Shown: positions 31,336 to 43,724, counted from the stretch's first letter. The stretch is DNA of 64,000 nucleotides from Atriophallophorus winterbourni (GCA_013407085.1 JACCGJ010011011.1:1-64000); one strand, 5' to 3'. Notes: generated from the letters alone by a model not told the origin. Numbers and translations are program-made.

Positions 31336-32056
31336 GGATTAGCAGTAACCTAAAGTCTTCACGGCACTGTTCTGTGTATACAAAAAGTCCTGCCAAATCT
31401 TAGCATTGCTCAGAAGGATCTTCCGTAATTTCACAAAGCAGATACTTCCACGGATAATTAACACCTACATCAGACCAACAATGGAGTATGCTGTTCAAGC
31501 ATGGTCCCCTTGGTTACAAAAGGACATGACCTTGCTGCAACGCGTATACCACCGCGCTACAAAACTGGGGACCGGGCTATGCAACAGGCCATACGAGGAG
31601 CAGATTGCATCGCTAAACCTCTTTGACGTTTCCTACCGTCGTCTCAGGGGTGACTTGATCCTGCTTTTCAACATTCTGCATACAGTGGATCACCCACTTG
31701 AACATCTGTTTCATCGACAAGAAGCACGTGGTAGCAGATCGCATGGATACAAGTTAATTATTCCACACTCCAGATCAAATTGTCGAAGGTTTTTCTTTGC
31801 TGTCAGAGTCTGTTTTCTATGGAACTCCCTGCCCCCACAAATCATTTGCACAACAAGCCTGAACATGTTCAAGGCTGAACTTGACAAGTATATGTTGACT
31901 AAACCCAACCTTGCACCTGAATACACGTGCTGACTTTCCATATGTATAAAACATTTGTGTTGTTTTTATGAATTCCCTATATTTTTAATTTGTGGTTACT
32001 GTAAAGTATTTGCTTTTTGGACCATTAAAACTTTGAATTACTTTGAATTACTTTGA
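31336..32056 (+). mobile_element. nested 5'-truncated CR1 (J family) inside copy G
   Basis: Encodes the C-terminal 175 codons of a CR1 ORF2 (31406-31933: LLRRIFRNFTKQILPRIINTY, EYAVQAWSPWLQKD, CFLWNSLPPQI). It has a 3' UTR with TGGTT...GGACCA (31992-32022) and a tail of three ACTTTGAATT units. Copy H shows the uninterrupted target (SISNESEMVLFADD), which places the insertion exactly between those residues. The orientation is opposite to the host. A handful of target bases appear to be lost and no clear target duplication is seen. Confidence 0.85.
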
Positions 32057-33060
32057 ATTTGATATTGGTATATAGTTCATATAGACTAGGAACGGTATTG
32101 GTCCAAGCACTGAGCCTTGTGTAACACAAATATTGACATCGATTATCTTCGATAATAGGCCATGTCTGTTGCTGAGGTAATCACTTACCAATTCATATAG
32201 CCTCCCAACAATACCGTGTTTCATTCGCTTGTTCAAGAGTAAATTATGATCAACTCTGTCGAGAGCTTTAGAAATGTCTGGGTAGCACGCATGAATACAG
32301 CCCCCCGCATTCAAAACCCTCGTCCAATCGTCTAAGCTTGTCACCAAATTTGTTAGACAAGAGTGATTTCTGCGATGTCTATGTTGGGCAACTGCCAAAA
32401 GTTGGTTCGTTTCCAGATGTCACACTATTTCTACGGTTATTATTCACTCAAAAAATTTTGATACCGAAGACAACAATGTCACCAGCCTGTAATTTTTAAC
32501 TACAGAACGGAAACCACCTTTGTAAATGGGTATTATTTGTCCCCGTTTCCAGTCTATTGGTACCACACCAGATTGGAGCAAATTATTAAACATGCAGGAT
32601 AGAGGTCCAGATAGCTGCGCATAACAGGTTTTGAACAGTTTAGGATTTATCTCGTCTGGTCCTGAATATTTCTTTACGTTTGATTTTCGTAAGTGCTGCG
32701 CTACCACCATCGGATTAATCAATACTTCACTCAAGGTCGGTCAGTCAAGTCGAATGATTGGTTCCTGATCAGACTCCGGGGATTTTGGCACAAAAACTCC
32801 AGCATAAAAGTCTGCTAACATGTCAGCAGTCTGATTAATGGATTCTGTGAAGCCGGACGAATTTTTTCATGGCAAGGACTCCTGGTTTAATATTCGCCCT
32901 ATCGTTTACGAGTCTATGTATGAGCTTCGGATTCTGGTGCATCGAACGATTTGTGACTGGAAACCAGAACCACGGCCGTGCATCGTTCTTTAGAGAAATG
33001 CTGTGTGATGAAATCAACCTACATTCTAAATTTGTGCCAAAGACAACAAAAAACAATTTA

Positions 33061-33885
33061 CCTTCCCATTGAGAAGCCGCACAAGGAAGTGGATTAAGAT
33101 ACACAACGATGCATGGAGAAACTATGTCCAGAATCCGATGCCAGATAATTGGGAAACATATCGTCTGTTGAGGAACAAGTTCACCTCTCTTATCACCGAG
33201 GACAAGCAGCTCATCAGACAAGACTACTGACCATAATGGAGCGGAAACCCAAAGTCCTGTACCAGATCGTTAACACTACATCAAAAATTAAGCCAGGAAT
33301 CTCAGCACTACGCACACCTCATGGTCTAACTACGACTGCGTTCGAGGCTGCCGAATTTCTTGCAGGTTACTACTGCAAAGGTTTTAGTCCCAAGGAATCA
33401 GTGCATCTTACGCCGCATTCGATCGGCTTTTCCAATGAAATACTAAATGAAATCTCAATAATCAATGAGTGTGTCATGCTCAGACTTCTTCGTTTGAATA
33501 CCGCAAAGTCACCAGGAGCAGATGGAATCACTCCTTTTATCCTCAAACGATGCGCATCCTCATTGTGTGGTCCACTCAGCACGTTATTCCAAATTTCGCT
33601 CGAAAATAGTATCGTTCCCGCGGAATGGAAATCTCCTATCATCACACCAATCTAAAAGGGCGGGAATCGATCTGACGCTGCGAACTATAGGCCAGTTACG
33701 TTGTTGCCAGTAATTTCTAATGTGCTAGAGAGTTTAGTTGCCGAAAAGATCACCCATCACCTCGAAACCAATAGACTGCCTGCGACTGAACAGCACGGTT
33801 TCAGGAAATATCACTTATGTCTATCTAATCTGTTACTCACCTTAAACGACTGTACTGAATGTGTGGACAATGGTTATTCTATCCC
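33061..33885 (+). pseudogene. CR1 (J family) fragment: linker and N-terminal RT
   Basis: Reads RSRTRKWIKIHNDAW, ERKPKVLYQIVN, NTAKSPGADGITPFILKRC, VPAEWKSPIITPI then a stop. It continues as KGGNRSDAANYRPVTLLPVI, EQHGFRKYHLCLSNLLLTL. It stops before palm motif A at about 33885. It is head to head with copy G, and both break at the same place in the ORF2 linker. Confidence 0.8.
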
Positions 33886-34590
33886 CTCATTGATGCGTTG
33901 TGATGTACGCCAGGGGAGTTCATGTGGAGAACTAGCTGTTGTTCATGTTGCAAGTGCTCCCTCTCAAAGACACCACCTGAACCAAAGGAACAACTAGGCT
34001 GATACCTTTGGACAGCGATGCCGTCACAGGAGTTGTCAGGGTGAAGTTGAATAAAACTTCGGACTGTCTAACGGGACTCCGGCTCCGGATTTTTCCTCGA
34101 GGTTGATTCCTGAAGCATTTTCCATGATTGCATGCAGCCACAAGGCAGTGGAGGTTTAAAATATGGGTTTTCCTTACCCTATGGGGACCGCCTTAATGGA
34201 CTTACAAGCTCCACCTGCCCGAAACATGCTGGTTTTTAGGCGCCAGTCAGCCGCCTTCGAATTTCTCCTGTAAGTAGAAGCAGTTCCGCCGGGTCACACA
34301 GGACCACATGTACAGGCCAGGAACTGGACTTGGTTGTCAGAGGCTATATGAGACGCGTGCCATTGAAGCATTTTTGACAATCTTGGAACCATGTATCGAT
34401 TATAAATCACAAAATGTTGGTTACAAGGTATCCCATTCTAAATGACCCGTTGTCGTTATTTTTTATTATTGCTGGAGGAAAATTTGTCAATAAATATTTC
34501 AAAATCCAGAAAAGGAAAGATTTCAACAAAATGAGTAAATTGTTTTGCCGGAAAAAATGAATCGTTTCCATATATTTACACCGAAGACAA
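33886..34590. other. unclassified spacer, possible LINE 3' material
   Basis: GC-richer than its surroundings (33886-34380). No frame gives a known motif, and no terminal repeats are visible. I see no gene. Confidence 0.4.
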
Positions 34591-36780
34591 TCATTATCTC
34601 GCATTTTTTAGTTCATTTTACTGATAGCCACCGATCAATAAACGAACACATAGCCAAGTGTACTAACGAAGCACACTGACCTGATTGAAACAAAGACAGG
34701 AAGAATGACCAAAACAAAAAAGACCGTCGTGGCGTGACAAATCTGCAACATAAGCGTACGGGTGAGAGCTCACGACTTCAAAATATTTGGCTGACTTTGA
34801 AAAGTATATACGAACTGTTATGATGCCGAAGCACAACAAATGGTATCGATCGTGAGCAAGGTTGATTTCCCCGGCGTCTGCTACGTTCCTGTTGAATGTC
34901 AGTTTAAGCCGTCTAGCGAGACACACACAATTACGCCTAAGATGAATTCTAAAATAGCAAGTTTGGATAATTGTTTTCGAAATCTTCAGAAATAACTTAA
35001 ACCGTCTATTAGCGATAAAAATACAATTGTCTCGACAATTCAACACGATAGAGAAGTAGCTTTACACGGTGGAAACGATCAGAATTCATCTCGAAAACTG
35101 CCCCCATCATTGAGTGTTGTAATCGAGTATCCTGGAGTAAAAAAGAATGGACCAGGTGGACCTTGATTGTCGTGGTCATTCATCTGATAAAATAAAATGT
35201 ATAAAGCCACTAATCCCTACCGGATATTTCTCAGTTCCGAGAAACTTCGAAAGCCCAACATTACCATTCATTCAATCAAGCCCAATATCGTGCTCAGCGT
35301 AATTTGTAAAAACTTCCCTGATTCGGTACATACACATTTCTCAGTAAGGCAAGCACGTGAGCTCAAGGAATGGACTGAACTTTGTACACACGCACTAAAA
35401 GTCATATTATCGTCTACAAAATCTCGTTTAACCAGGCATACCACTTTTCTCCACGTAAACCAGCCACGCATATTAAGGGTGACCATACAAACTATCAGGG
35501 ATTTTAAAAACGTTATTCTCAACACATATTTTCTAAAATCTAGTGCCGATGAGACCTGCCCAATCAAAGCCAACAATCATTGTTTGGGAAAAGGGGGTTA
35601 ATCCCTTTGTCAAGAATGGCCAGCCAAATTATTTGGTATCTCCAAAAGTGTTTAGAACATAACAACTACGGAATTAGAGCAACATGAATGAAGCAGTGGC
35701 CATACACTGCGGATGACATTTGATCTAGTGATTCAAGTTCGTAAGACGACCTAGATCGGGCAACTACAAAGGCAACGGGCCCAGTCTTCGCTGGATCGTT
35801 TACCCAGCGACCGACATGGCTGTTACTATCAACATCAATTTGTAATCATACAACAATAATCTTCCAAGAGACATTTGACTAAATGTGCCCAATTGTGCAC
35901 CATTAATAAGATGCAGAGAATTGTCGAAACAGGTGGTTGAAGTTTATCTCGTCATTGTTAGTCAAATTGTTGCTCACAAATTACAAAGGTCGGATTTATT
36001 GCGAGTCGAAGCGATATCTCTGTTACTTGACCACTCACTGTGTAAATATAAAGTGTATGCACAAATTCCAATTGTTTGAATGAGAGAATTGTTGATATAT
36101 TAAACGAGTCCTTGCATTTGAACAAGTCTGACTGCTCAATTGTTGCTTATGAGCGATTTTAATCTCACGGGTATGTATTCAAATATTGAACACACCTTGC
36201 AGTCGTCTGAATGTTTTAAACGAGTTAATATAGCTTGCACACCTGTACACTCGTATTCACCAGCTTACTCGCAGACGAGGCTATGAAATATCTTCAACGT
36301 GATTTTGAGACCCAACCGCGGCGTTAACCATACATCCCCTGGGATGATGTGATGCTTGTCACTGATTACGTCCATTTTGTGATAAAAAGACCAGAGAAAT
36401 GTCTTATTCAAAAATTATTTTAATTCTCAAATATCAACCTTCCAAATGTTAGCTATCAAGATTTCGATTACATTGATTCTGGGTCATATTGCAATACATT
36501 CTTAAATTATTTTAATTCGAAATGTGACGAAAACTGGAGTTATATACTTCGCAAATGCGACTACATTTACCAGTTTGTTATCTGGTGTTGAACTAAGAAA
36601 TGGTTGGCCCAAATAAGCGATTTCTCTGCCACTCATAAAAATCTTGACAGGAAAGCCACCTGGAAATCTTTCTGTACGATACAGAATCACTTCACTTGCT
36701 TTGTAAGAAAGGATCGCATGCAAAACGATTTATGGTTATTGTAAAGTTAATTGCATTTTCAACAATAAATATTGAATCTA
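34591..36780 (+). pseudogene. CR1 copy B: 5' region, ORF1, endonuclease remnant, 3' hairpin
   Basis: Starts with ATCTCGCATTTTTTAG as in copies A and C. ORF1: DNCFRN, then 35280-35600 LSVICKNFPDS ... NQPRILRVTI, and 35760 GNYKGNGPSLRW. Endonuclease: broken text around LLLMSDFNLTGMYS (36140). Linker remnants follow. It then goes directly to hairpin TTATGGTT...AACAATAA (36730-36768). The RT is absent, as in copy A, and the two share the same RT-removing junction. Stops throughout. Confidence 0.8.
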
Positions 36781-36789
36781 GAATGTATA

Positions 36790-37190
36790 ATCTCGATTCT
36801 ACTCTATGGCGAGTTGAAATCAGTATTCGACCATAGGGCAGACCGCACTTGCGGTACAAAGATGATTTTAAAAAGATATGAAAACTCTTGGCATTAACCT
36901 AGCGATTTGGGAAGAACTTGCTCTTGACCGCTCACATTGGAGGCATTTTGTAAAGCGTTGTCTGCAAGCTGGGGATGAGCAGATACCGCTCTTGGCTACT
37001 GAACTTAGACCACGCCGTCGGCGTTCAACTGACGCTGATCGACCGAGTAGTGTCTATCGACGCGGGAGAAATTTTCCCTCCGGAATCGAACGATTTAGTC
37101 ACTCAAATAACTATGGAACGTGAAAAACATCATGTGGTTGTGACGTACATTCATGTTAATACTTGCCGTGCGCTCCCATTATTTTGAAAT
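36790..37190 (+). pseudogene. RTE-like LINE 3' end, copy 3
   Basis: Reads KTLGINLAIWEELALDRSHW and CLQAGDEQIPLLATELRP in the + sense. It follows the 3' hairpin of copy B exactly as 28530-28818 follows copy A, so the unit CR1-hairpin/RTE-tail was duplicated in inverted orientation. Confidence 0.8.
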
Positions 37191-37537
37191 CCTCGTTATC
37201 AGTATATACTATTCTTACACTTACACGTACGTAGATTCATTACACCTTTATGGAATCCCCTCGAATACTTCAACGTATGCTAGATGAATGCACAGTCATG
37301 GTGGATATCGTCCGAAAAAACTCATTTTGATTAGAATTTTCGCTCAAAAGATGAACGAATTGCTTTAAATGCGATTGAAATATTCTAGCGTTACCCGTTT
37401 CACTTTCAATACAGATTTCGTCATTGATATCTTCAATGAATATTGTTTCCGCTTAAATTCGCCAGCATTATAAATAAAAATTGCGGTTCAAGAATACCCG
37501 ATTGACCATTGATGTTTTTCGTATTCTAGAGTTCAAT

Positions 37538-37543
37538 TTTATT
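37538..37543 (-). terminator. candidate annexin poly(A) signal AATAAA
   Basis: AATAAA on the - strand about 170 nt after the annexin stop. The placement is plausible. Nothing else confirms its use. Confidence 0.4.
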
Positions 37544-37713
37544 TGCACGATTTTTATTGCAATAGGCAAAATGTTTGGCAAAATAATCAATGATTTCAAG
37601 ACCTTGCTGTATAAAAAATAAAATGTCAATTGAAGGCATGTGTTTTCAAAATATAAATGATATGTGCCAAATTAAGCGGTGCAGTTTGTCACTGAGCGGC
37701 GCAGCAGATATTT

Positions 37714-37764
37714 TCATGAAATCAGCGCTAACAACATTTTCTTGTAATCCCCCGAAGTATCGTC
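37714..37764 (-). CDS. annexin, exon 5 (last)
   Basis: A 17-codon exon too short for ordinary ORF lists. It follows the acceptor gcgattttacag and reads DDTSGDYKKMLLALIS then TGA. DTSGDYKxxLLAL is the near-invariant end of annexin repeat IV (helices D-E). It starts in phase 0, exactly matching the phase-0 donor of exon 4, whose last residues are KTLEAMIS. The joined text matches the family form KSLxxxIxxDTSGDYKKxLLAL. Confidence 0.88.
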   Translation of the reverse strand, partial: DDTSGDYKKMLLALIS

Positions 37765-39821
37765 CTGTAAAATCGCATAAAAATAAATGAATGATCCTAA
37801 AATCTATACGTATTCTGCACAAATATGCAATAGAAACACATAAAGAATAAAGTATCAATTGTCAACATTGGGAGCAAGCAGAGTATTTGTTGCCCTAGTG
37901 GGGAGTAGATTCGTAAATACTTTGCATATAAGCATCAATTTTTAATTTTGATAATTTTATCATATTTAAGTTTATAATGTCTACCCTGAACAACTTCAAA
38001 GTGAAATGGACAAAAACCGAAAAGAAATACCCACACTAGGTATATTTGGAAGCGAAATCTCCAGCATGGAACCGCGACTGTTTACCGCTGGCATCATTTT
38101 TAACAAAACGGGGAGAATTGCAACAGAATAGGTCAGTGAAGTCATGACTGAGTTCTTCGAAATTTTCCCCTTGAAAAACAACAAGAGATCCGACGTAGCT
38201 CGCCTTGCATACTAAATATGACATTGCACACGGCTCTACATCGAGGACTATTATTCGGACTATCAAAAATCTTGTCACAGAGGTGATTTAGTAATGTTGT
38301 ATTTAAGCTGTTTTGTGTAAAAATCTTAATCACGGGGACATAGTATTGATGGGATATTTGACTGAAATTAAGACAAAAGATCGCTCTTTTCAGCAGCCGT
38401 CTGCTTTCCATAAGCATTCCACATTTGAAAGAGCCAGAAAATTCCTTTAGGCGTATTTTTTTATACGTGGCGACTGTTCGAAAAAGGAAATTCTGGTAAC
38501 TCATCAAACACTACGTAACCGCGTTCCTATGTAAGATTTGGTGCGATCGGCTCTCATAAGCAACCTCGTGGCATCTGAGAAAGCCAGCAATCAGCAAACA
38601 GAAAAATAGGAATACTTAATTAACTAACATTATCTATAACGGAGCAACCATTTGGTTAAGAGAAACAGTAAACGAAAAATAAAACAAACCTCGAATAATC
38701 TAATTTTTAACTAATATTTCCAATGGGTGAATTGAATTAGTCCTGCGAGTTACAATGCAATTAGAAGCGTCTGAAACGTTGCAAACTTGAATCGAGAGAA
38801 TTCCTCGCATTCTTGCTATGAAGTTTTGTCTTGGCCAATATCTATCTTGCCAAATTAAAATATTTATAGGACAATTTTACCACGCATTGGCGATGGGATA
38901 CACCGATACTACGATTTAGATTACGCTGGCTCATAAATCAACTTGGAAAATGTGTTGGTGAATGCAAGTCTCAAGATTCGGGTTTGACTCCTATTGACAA
39001 ACAGATTCTTTAAAATTGTTGCTTTGTAAACGCGACACATTTGTTTCTAGACTTATCGGAAAATGGTGACAAACCACGTCATGCTGATCTCTGTAAGATC
39101 TTGCTCAACATTATTGGAATTAGTAATAGAAATTAATAACTCTGCAACTCATGTTGCCATATAGGCGATCCAAAGAAACGTTAGTATTTTCTTCGCGTTT
39201 CTATCAAACAGGCGCTCCAACACATTCTGTCTACGTTTTCTAATTAAACACACTTGGTCAATGTATTTTGGTGTTCATATCCTCAGCACTTACACACCCC
39301 TAGGCGGTTTCAGGCGGTTTGCCGTCATCAGGTGGAGCAGTAAGCTTGGGTTCCGTGAGCCATGGGTCCTTGATCCCGGTGTCACGTTTCGTTAATCGTG
39401 ATATTCACACACCAATTTCCAACGGTTTCCACACCGTCTACGGTGTTAATTGGGATGGGATACATATTAATCTCAAATTGCGGTTCGGTATTTTATAATA
39501 TTTAACGAAATATATCGTGGATCAAAATCTAAGAAAACATACACTTTGATGCTTTGCTTCTAGAACGCACAATACACATTCAACTGTTTGTAAAAGTCAA
39601 TAAATCGGTGAAAACTATTCGATAACAACCCGATGAGGAGATATTAACATCGATAAGTTTCAAAATACAACTAGTTTTAATATTCCGCGTATTATAAGAT
39701 GGCAATGTGAAGTAAGTAAGCATCGTTTACCTATTGTTACTAGCAGAAGTATGTTCAAATTTATATAATCGCCTGGCATCAAAATTGTTTAAATAAAGGC
39801 ATAAAAACAATGAAAAATTAC
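37765..39821. other. annexin intron 4, no recognised feature
   Basis: About 2 kb, AT-rich. Overlapping frames at 37979-38510 on both strands show no recognised domain. No transposon motif seen. Confidence 0.5.
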
Positions 39822-40003
39822 CGAGATCATCGCCTCCAGTGTTTTGCCATGTGCCTTTTGGAATTCACGTTTAATGTCTGCCATATCGATTTCGCAGCGT
39901 GTCACGACAATGCGAATCAATTTAAGGTCACAAGTTCCTGCGCCTTTTATTGCTTTGTATAACTCGTTGGCAAAAAATTCCGATTCATTCCGCTTACAAC
40001 GGT
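39822..40003 (-). CDS. annexin, exon 4 (repeat IV)
   Basis: Acceptor cgttgttacag, donor GTAATT. It opens with two bases completing a codon from exon 3. It then reads RCKRNESEFFANELYKAIKG AGT (the III-IV linker RCxRN...FFAxxLYKAMKGAGT) and IRIVVTRCEIDMADIKREF, then KTLEAMIS. The calcium loop here is KGAGTC-D; Cys stands where Asp or Glu is usual after GT. The linker RCKRN normally follows repeat III, yet the preceding exon found is a D-E exon that joins in frame. That suggests repeat III is missing or its exons are not recognisable. Confidence 0.9.
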
Positions 40004-40334
40004 CTGTAACAACGAAGTGATTTCGCAAAAATCAAGTCAAGAATGCAAGTCGCATGGCCCGAACTAAAATGAAATTTGTTGTGGTTCTGTCGGCTTACTA
40101 AAGCGCAAATTCCTGAATGACTTGCCTTCATTTCACCATATATTTAAGTGCTTCTCGTCCTGAGATACAAAGGTTTGACATTTCAAGCTTGGATATAACG
40201 TTATATCTCGGGTGACTATATTAGTTTAATGTAGTTTTAATGGCGAATGATTTAATACCTTTTCTTGTCATGATATATCTTATATGAGTCGAACGGTTGT
40301 ATTCATAAATGGGTTTTTTATCTACCAAACAACA

Positions 40335-42298
40335 ACTGACTTTCAAGCGGATCACTGCGTCAAAGTCAAAAACATTTACTCAACAAAATGGAATCAAACC
40401 CCAAAATTCTCTATCAGATCATAAATAACCGGTCTTGGGTGAAACCAGGGTTGCTGCTTTAAAGACACGTGATGGGACAACAACCACAGCATCGGAATCT
40501 GCCGAAGTTCTAGCCCATTTCTTCTCCACTGTCTTCAGCCCACGAAACACCGTTATCTGTCCCTTAACTCTCGTAATCTCACCTGAAAACGTTTTATAAC
40601 AACTAACTATTACTTCTGACAGTGTCCTCCGCACACTGCTAAATCTCAACACGAACAAATCTCCCGGAGCTGACGAAATTACCCCACTGATCCTCAAAAA
40701 CTGTGCTTCTACTATGTGTACGCCCCTGACCTACTTGTTTAACCTCTCTTTAACCCAATGTTTCGTTCCATGTGATCGGAAGAATGGCATCATTACCCCA
40801 ATCTAAAAAGGAGGAAACCGTTCAAAAGTATCTAACTATAGACCATTAACACTACTACCGGTGATCTCTAAAGTGATGGAGCGCCTCGTTGCAAACAGCG
40901 TCACAAAAAATCTGGAAGACAATTGCTTCCTCGCAGTCGAACAACACGGCTTCAGAAAAAGACACTCTTGCCTTTCAAACCTTCTGCTCTCCCTCGATGA
41001 CTGGACACAAGCTGTAGACATAGGTCTCAACATACACGCGTGTTATCTTGATATGTCCAAAGCATTCGATCGTGTCAATCACAGTCTGTTACTACAAACA
41101 ATGGAGCAATGTGGCATCAAGGGTTCATTACTAGCCTGGTTTGAGGATTATCTCCGCGACCGTGTCATTCGAGTAAGGGTTGATGGTGCTTTATCACGAC
41201 CCATTGCAGTAACGAGTTGGGTGTCGCAGGGATCAGTGCTTGGACCGATTCTTTTCCTGATCTATGTAAACGACTAGTACGACAAGTACGCACAACTGAA
41301 GATTGCAGACAGCTTCAGCTGGACCTCGATGCCTTACAGAACTGGTCAGTTAGAAATGAACTACCTTTAAATTCCAGCAAATGCAAGGTATTGACTGTTG
41401 AAAGACATTTCGAGTTCTCTTACACCCTTGGTTCCTATATTCTTGAAAGCACTGACAAGGAGAAGGACTTGGGTGTGTGCGTGAGCAGCACGTTGAAACC
41501 GTCACATAACGCCACAGCTGTCTATGAAAAGACGTCTAGAGTACTGCTTCTTCTAAAACGCGTGTTTGAGAGTTTCACGAAGCAAACTGTTCATCGAATA
41601 ATTAATACGTACTAGAGGCCAACCATGGAGTATGCGCTTCAGGCTTGGTCACCGTGGCTACAGAAGGACATCAGCCTCTTGCAGAGAATATATCATCGGA
41701 CCACCAAGCTCGTACGTGGTTTGAAGCATGAACAATACGAAGATCGGATTACAAGCCTCAATCTCTTCTACTTTCGCTACCGATATCTTAGAGGCGACTT
41801 GATTCTTATGTTCAATATACTGCATACCCCCAACCATCACCTGAATCAACTATTCACACGACTACCACCACGAACAAGCCGGAGTCATAACTATACAGTA
41901 CTTATTCCCGACTCGAGGCTGAACTGTCGAAGGTATTTTTATTCTGTCCGTGTATGTTTTACTTGGAACTCCCTACCCCGTAACATTGCACATTCACCCA
42001 ACTTGGATATATTCAAATCGATCTTGGACAAGTTCATGTCGACCAATCCAAACATTGAAACAATATATTCTGCATCATAAAGCTTTGAACCCATTAATCG
42101 CAGTAAACTATACATATTTACCCTATCCAACCGGTTGAAAACAATTTCTTCTCTATGTATTTTTACGTGATTTTTGAACTGATCAGTAGGCAAACAAATC
42201 CCGTTTTACTACCTATGTTATTTGTAATTCGCATATTATTCTGTGGTTATTGTAAAGCTATGTGCTTTTAAGACAATTAAATTGAATTGAATTGAATT
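40335..42298 (+). pseudogene. CR1 copy J, antisense in the annexin intron
   Basis: Reads MESNPKILYQIINNRS (40390), broken RT entry, QHGFRKRHSCLSNLLLSLDDW, YLDMSKAFDRVNHSLL, SQGSVLGPILFLIYVND (40861-41275). A deletion of roughly 100 bp then removes the catalytic FADD box. It continues RTTEDCRQLQLDLDAL, EKDLGVCVSSTL, YALQAWSPWLQKDIS, CFTWNSLPRNI (41280-42080). The 3' UTR has TGTGGTTATTGTAAAGC and a tail of ATTGAATTGAATTGAATT ending at about 42298. With the catalytic Asp pair lost it is dead. Its 3' UTR piece recurs at 61415-61640 (-). Confidence 0.85.
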
Positions 42299-42386
42299 GG
42301 ATAGAATTATTAACATAAACCTTATCAGCTACCCATTGATCTACCAATTTTAATTATTACAAACGTTTTTTGGTTAAAAAATATAT

Positions 42387-42599
42387 CTAATGTTGATGAT
42401 AACATGATTTAGTTTCCATCCAGAAAAGAGTGATTTGATACATGACTGAAATAACATTGTTGTGTTCATCAGATTTACCGTAACGTTTCCAGTTACTGCG
42501 ATAATCTTGAATGTTGCAACGATTATTACATGAAACTAAATCTACGGACAAAGAGTAATTGGCATTTCGTTCCTTTGAGCTCGATTGTATCCTTTGCAT
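42387..42599 (-). other. possible decayed annexin repeat III exon (weak)
   Basis: A 70-codon - strand frame in the right place (between exons 3 and 4) reads NWKRYGKSDEHNNVISVM. This loosely follows an annexin A-B helix pattern (xxxxGTDExxxIxIL). There is no acceptor in the needed phase and no clean donor, and the calcium loop is not conserved. It may be chance. Confidence 0.2.
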
Positions 42600-42801
42600 T
42601 TAAAAGATGAGTGACTTTTGTTCAAGAGCTAGATTATTAGTTGTAAGGTACTGGCGATTTCGAAAACATCCGTCTTTATCGTTGTCAATTAATTTATAGC
42701 TATTTCGCTGATTAAATACTCACAAAGCCACAATGTATTAAATGTTGAGATGGCAGGCGTAAATTATTATATAGCAATTTAAATTGATGATGTAATACAA
42801 G

Positions 42802-42970
<169 letters not shown>

Positions 42971-43031
42971 ACTAAATTGTCCAATAACATAACGGTTATT
43001 TTGGAAAATTTGAATATAACAATTCACTTAC

Positions 43032-43103
43032 TGACGGCTTGAGTCAAGCTGGCCTGAATTCTTTCTCTACGTAGATCCTTTTCGAAATCGCACCCGGGAT
43101 AAA
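43032..43103 (-). CDS. annexin, exon 3 (D-E helices)
   Basis: A 72-nt exon with acceptor cgtgtttcttcag and donor GTAAGT. It starts with two bases and ends with one, so its phase is symmetrical. It reads YPGCDFEKDLRRERIQASLTQAV, the helix D-E segment of an annexin repeat (xxDxEKDLRxExxxxxxxLLxxV), though the usual SGDF between helices is replaced by ERIQ. It fits the end of repeat II after exon 2. The symmetrical phase means loss of a whole repeat between exons 3 and 4 keeps the frame open. Confidence 0.82.
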
Positions 43104-43724
43104 CTGAAGAAACACGGTTTATTGAGTATATCTCAATGAATTTATCAATAAATTGGATAAAAATAATCACGAACGCACATGCGTAAGTTTACACGATTTC
43201 AGTATCGATCTAATAGATCAAAATCGGCTGGATGTTGGTGTTGCCAAATAGTTGCACCATAACAATAGTAAAGCACGGATCTAAAATCTATGATTGCAAT
43301 TGTAGTGTTTTAAATTTCCACAATAATAATACTTCAGAGATAGACTTAAAAGAGTTCTTTAAAATCACACGGAAACTATCATAAAACATACAAAAATATA
43401 ATAATAATATAATAATAATATATAAAATATTATTTCTAGCTCAATTCGCTCAGTTTCAGCATCAAAAAAATCCTACAAACTGGCAGATATTGACCTTTCA
43501 CAGTGTTATTACTGCTAGTTCAAATATTTACAAGATGGCTTAGGTATGAGTGCGTTAAATTATACTCAGATTCTTGAACTCTCTTAATTTTATTGAACAT
43601 ACAATAAATAAAGCATGAAGCATGCATATCGAAGAATATCTGAATCAACAAAACTGCCTGTGTCAGTTTGAGCTAAATTCAGCTTGAGATGAATAAGACT
43701 TATCCTGCCATACCAGCGACTCAC
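43104..43724. other. annexin intron 2, no recognised exon
   Basis: AT-rich (for example ataataatataataataata near 43400). I searched both frames-by-eye for annexin GT(D/E) loops and found none. Confidence 0.5.

Larger units (their letters stand above)
30336..33060 (-). pseudogene. CR1 copy G: linker, RT and 3' end, split by a nested LINE
   Basis: On the - strand: linker NPKLIHRLVNDRANIKPGVL (32835-33060), RT entry KKYSGPDEINPKLF and WKRGQIIPIYKGG (32444-32734), palm DISKALDRVDHNLL and VTQGSVLGPIPFLVYMN (32048-32398). The catalytic IADDINVW is at 31290-31329, followed by EKDLGVRICGSL and RIFGRFSSG (about 31000). Residual C-terminus and a 3' UTR with a long AT tract end in hairpin TTATGGTT...AACCAAAA (30348-30385). 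The polymerase is interrupted between its GSVLG and ADD motifs by a + strand insertion (31336-32056). Stops present. Confidence 0.85.

Noticed and set aside
37979..38510. Overlapping frames on both strands as a gene in annexin intron 4
   Set aside because: No family resemblance; the + frame closes after about 20 codons and the - frames look random.
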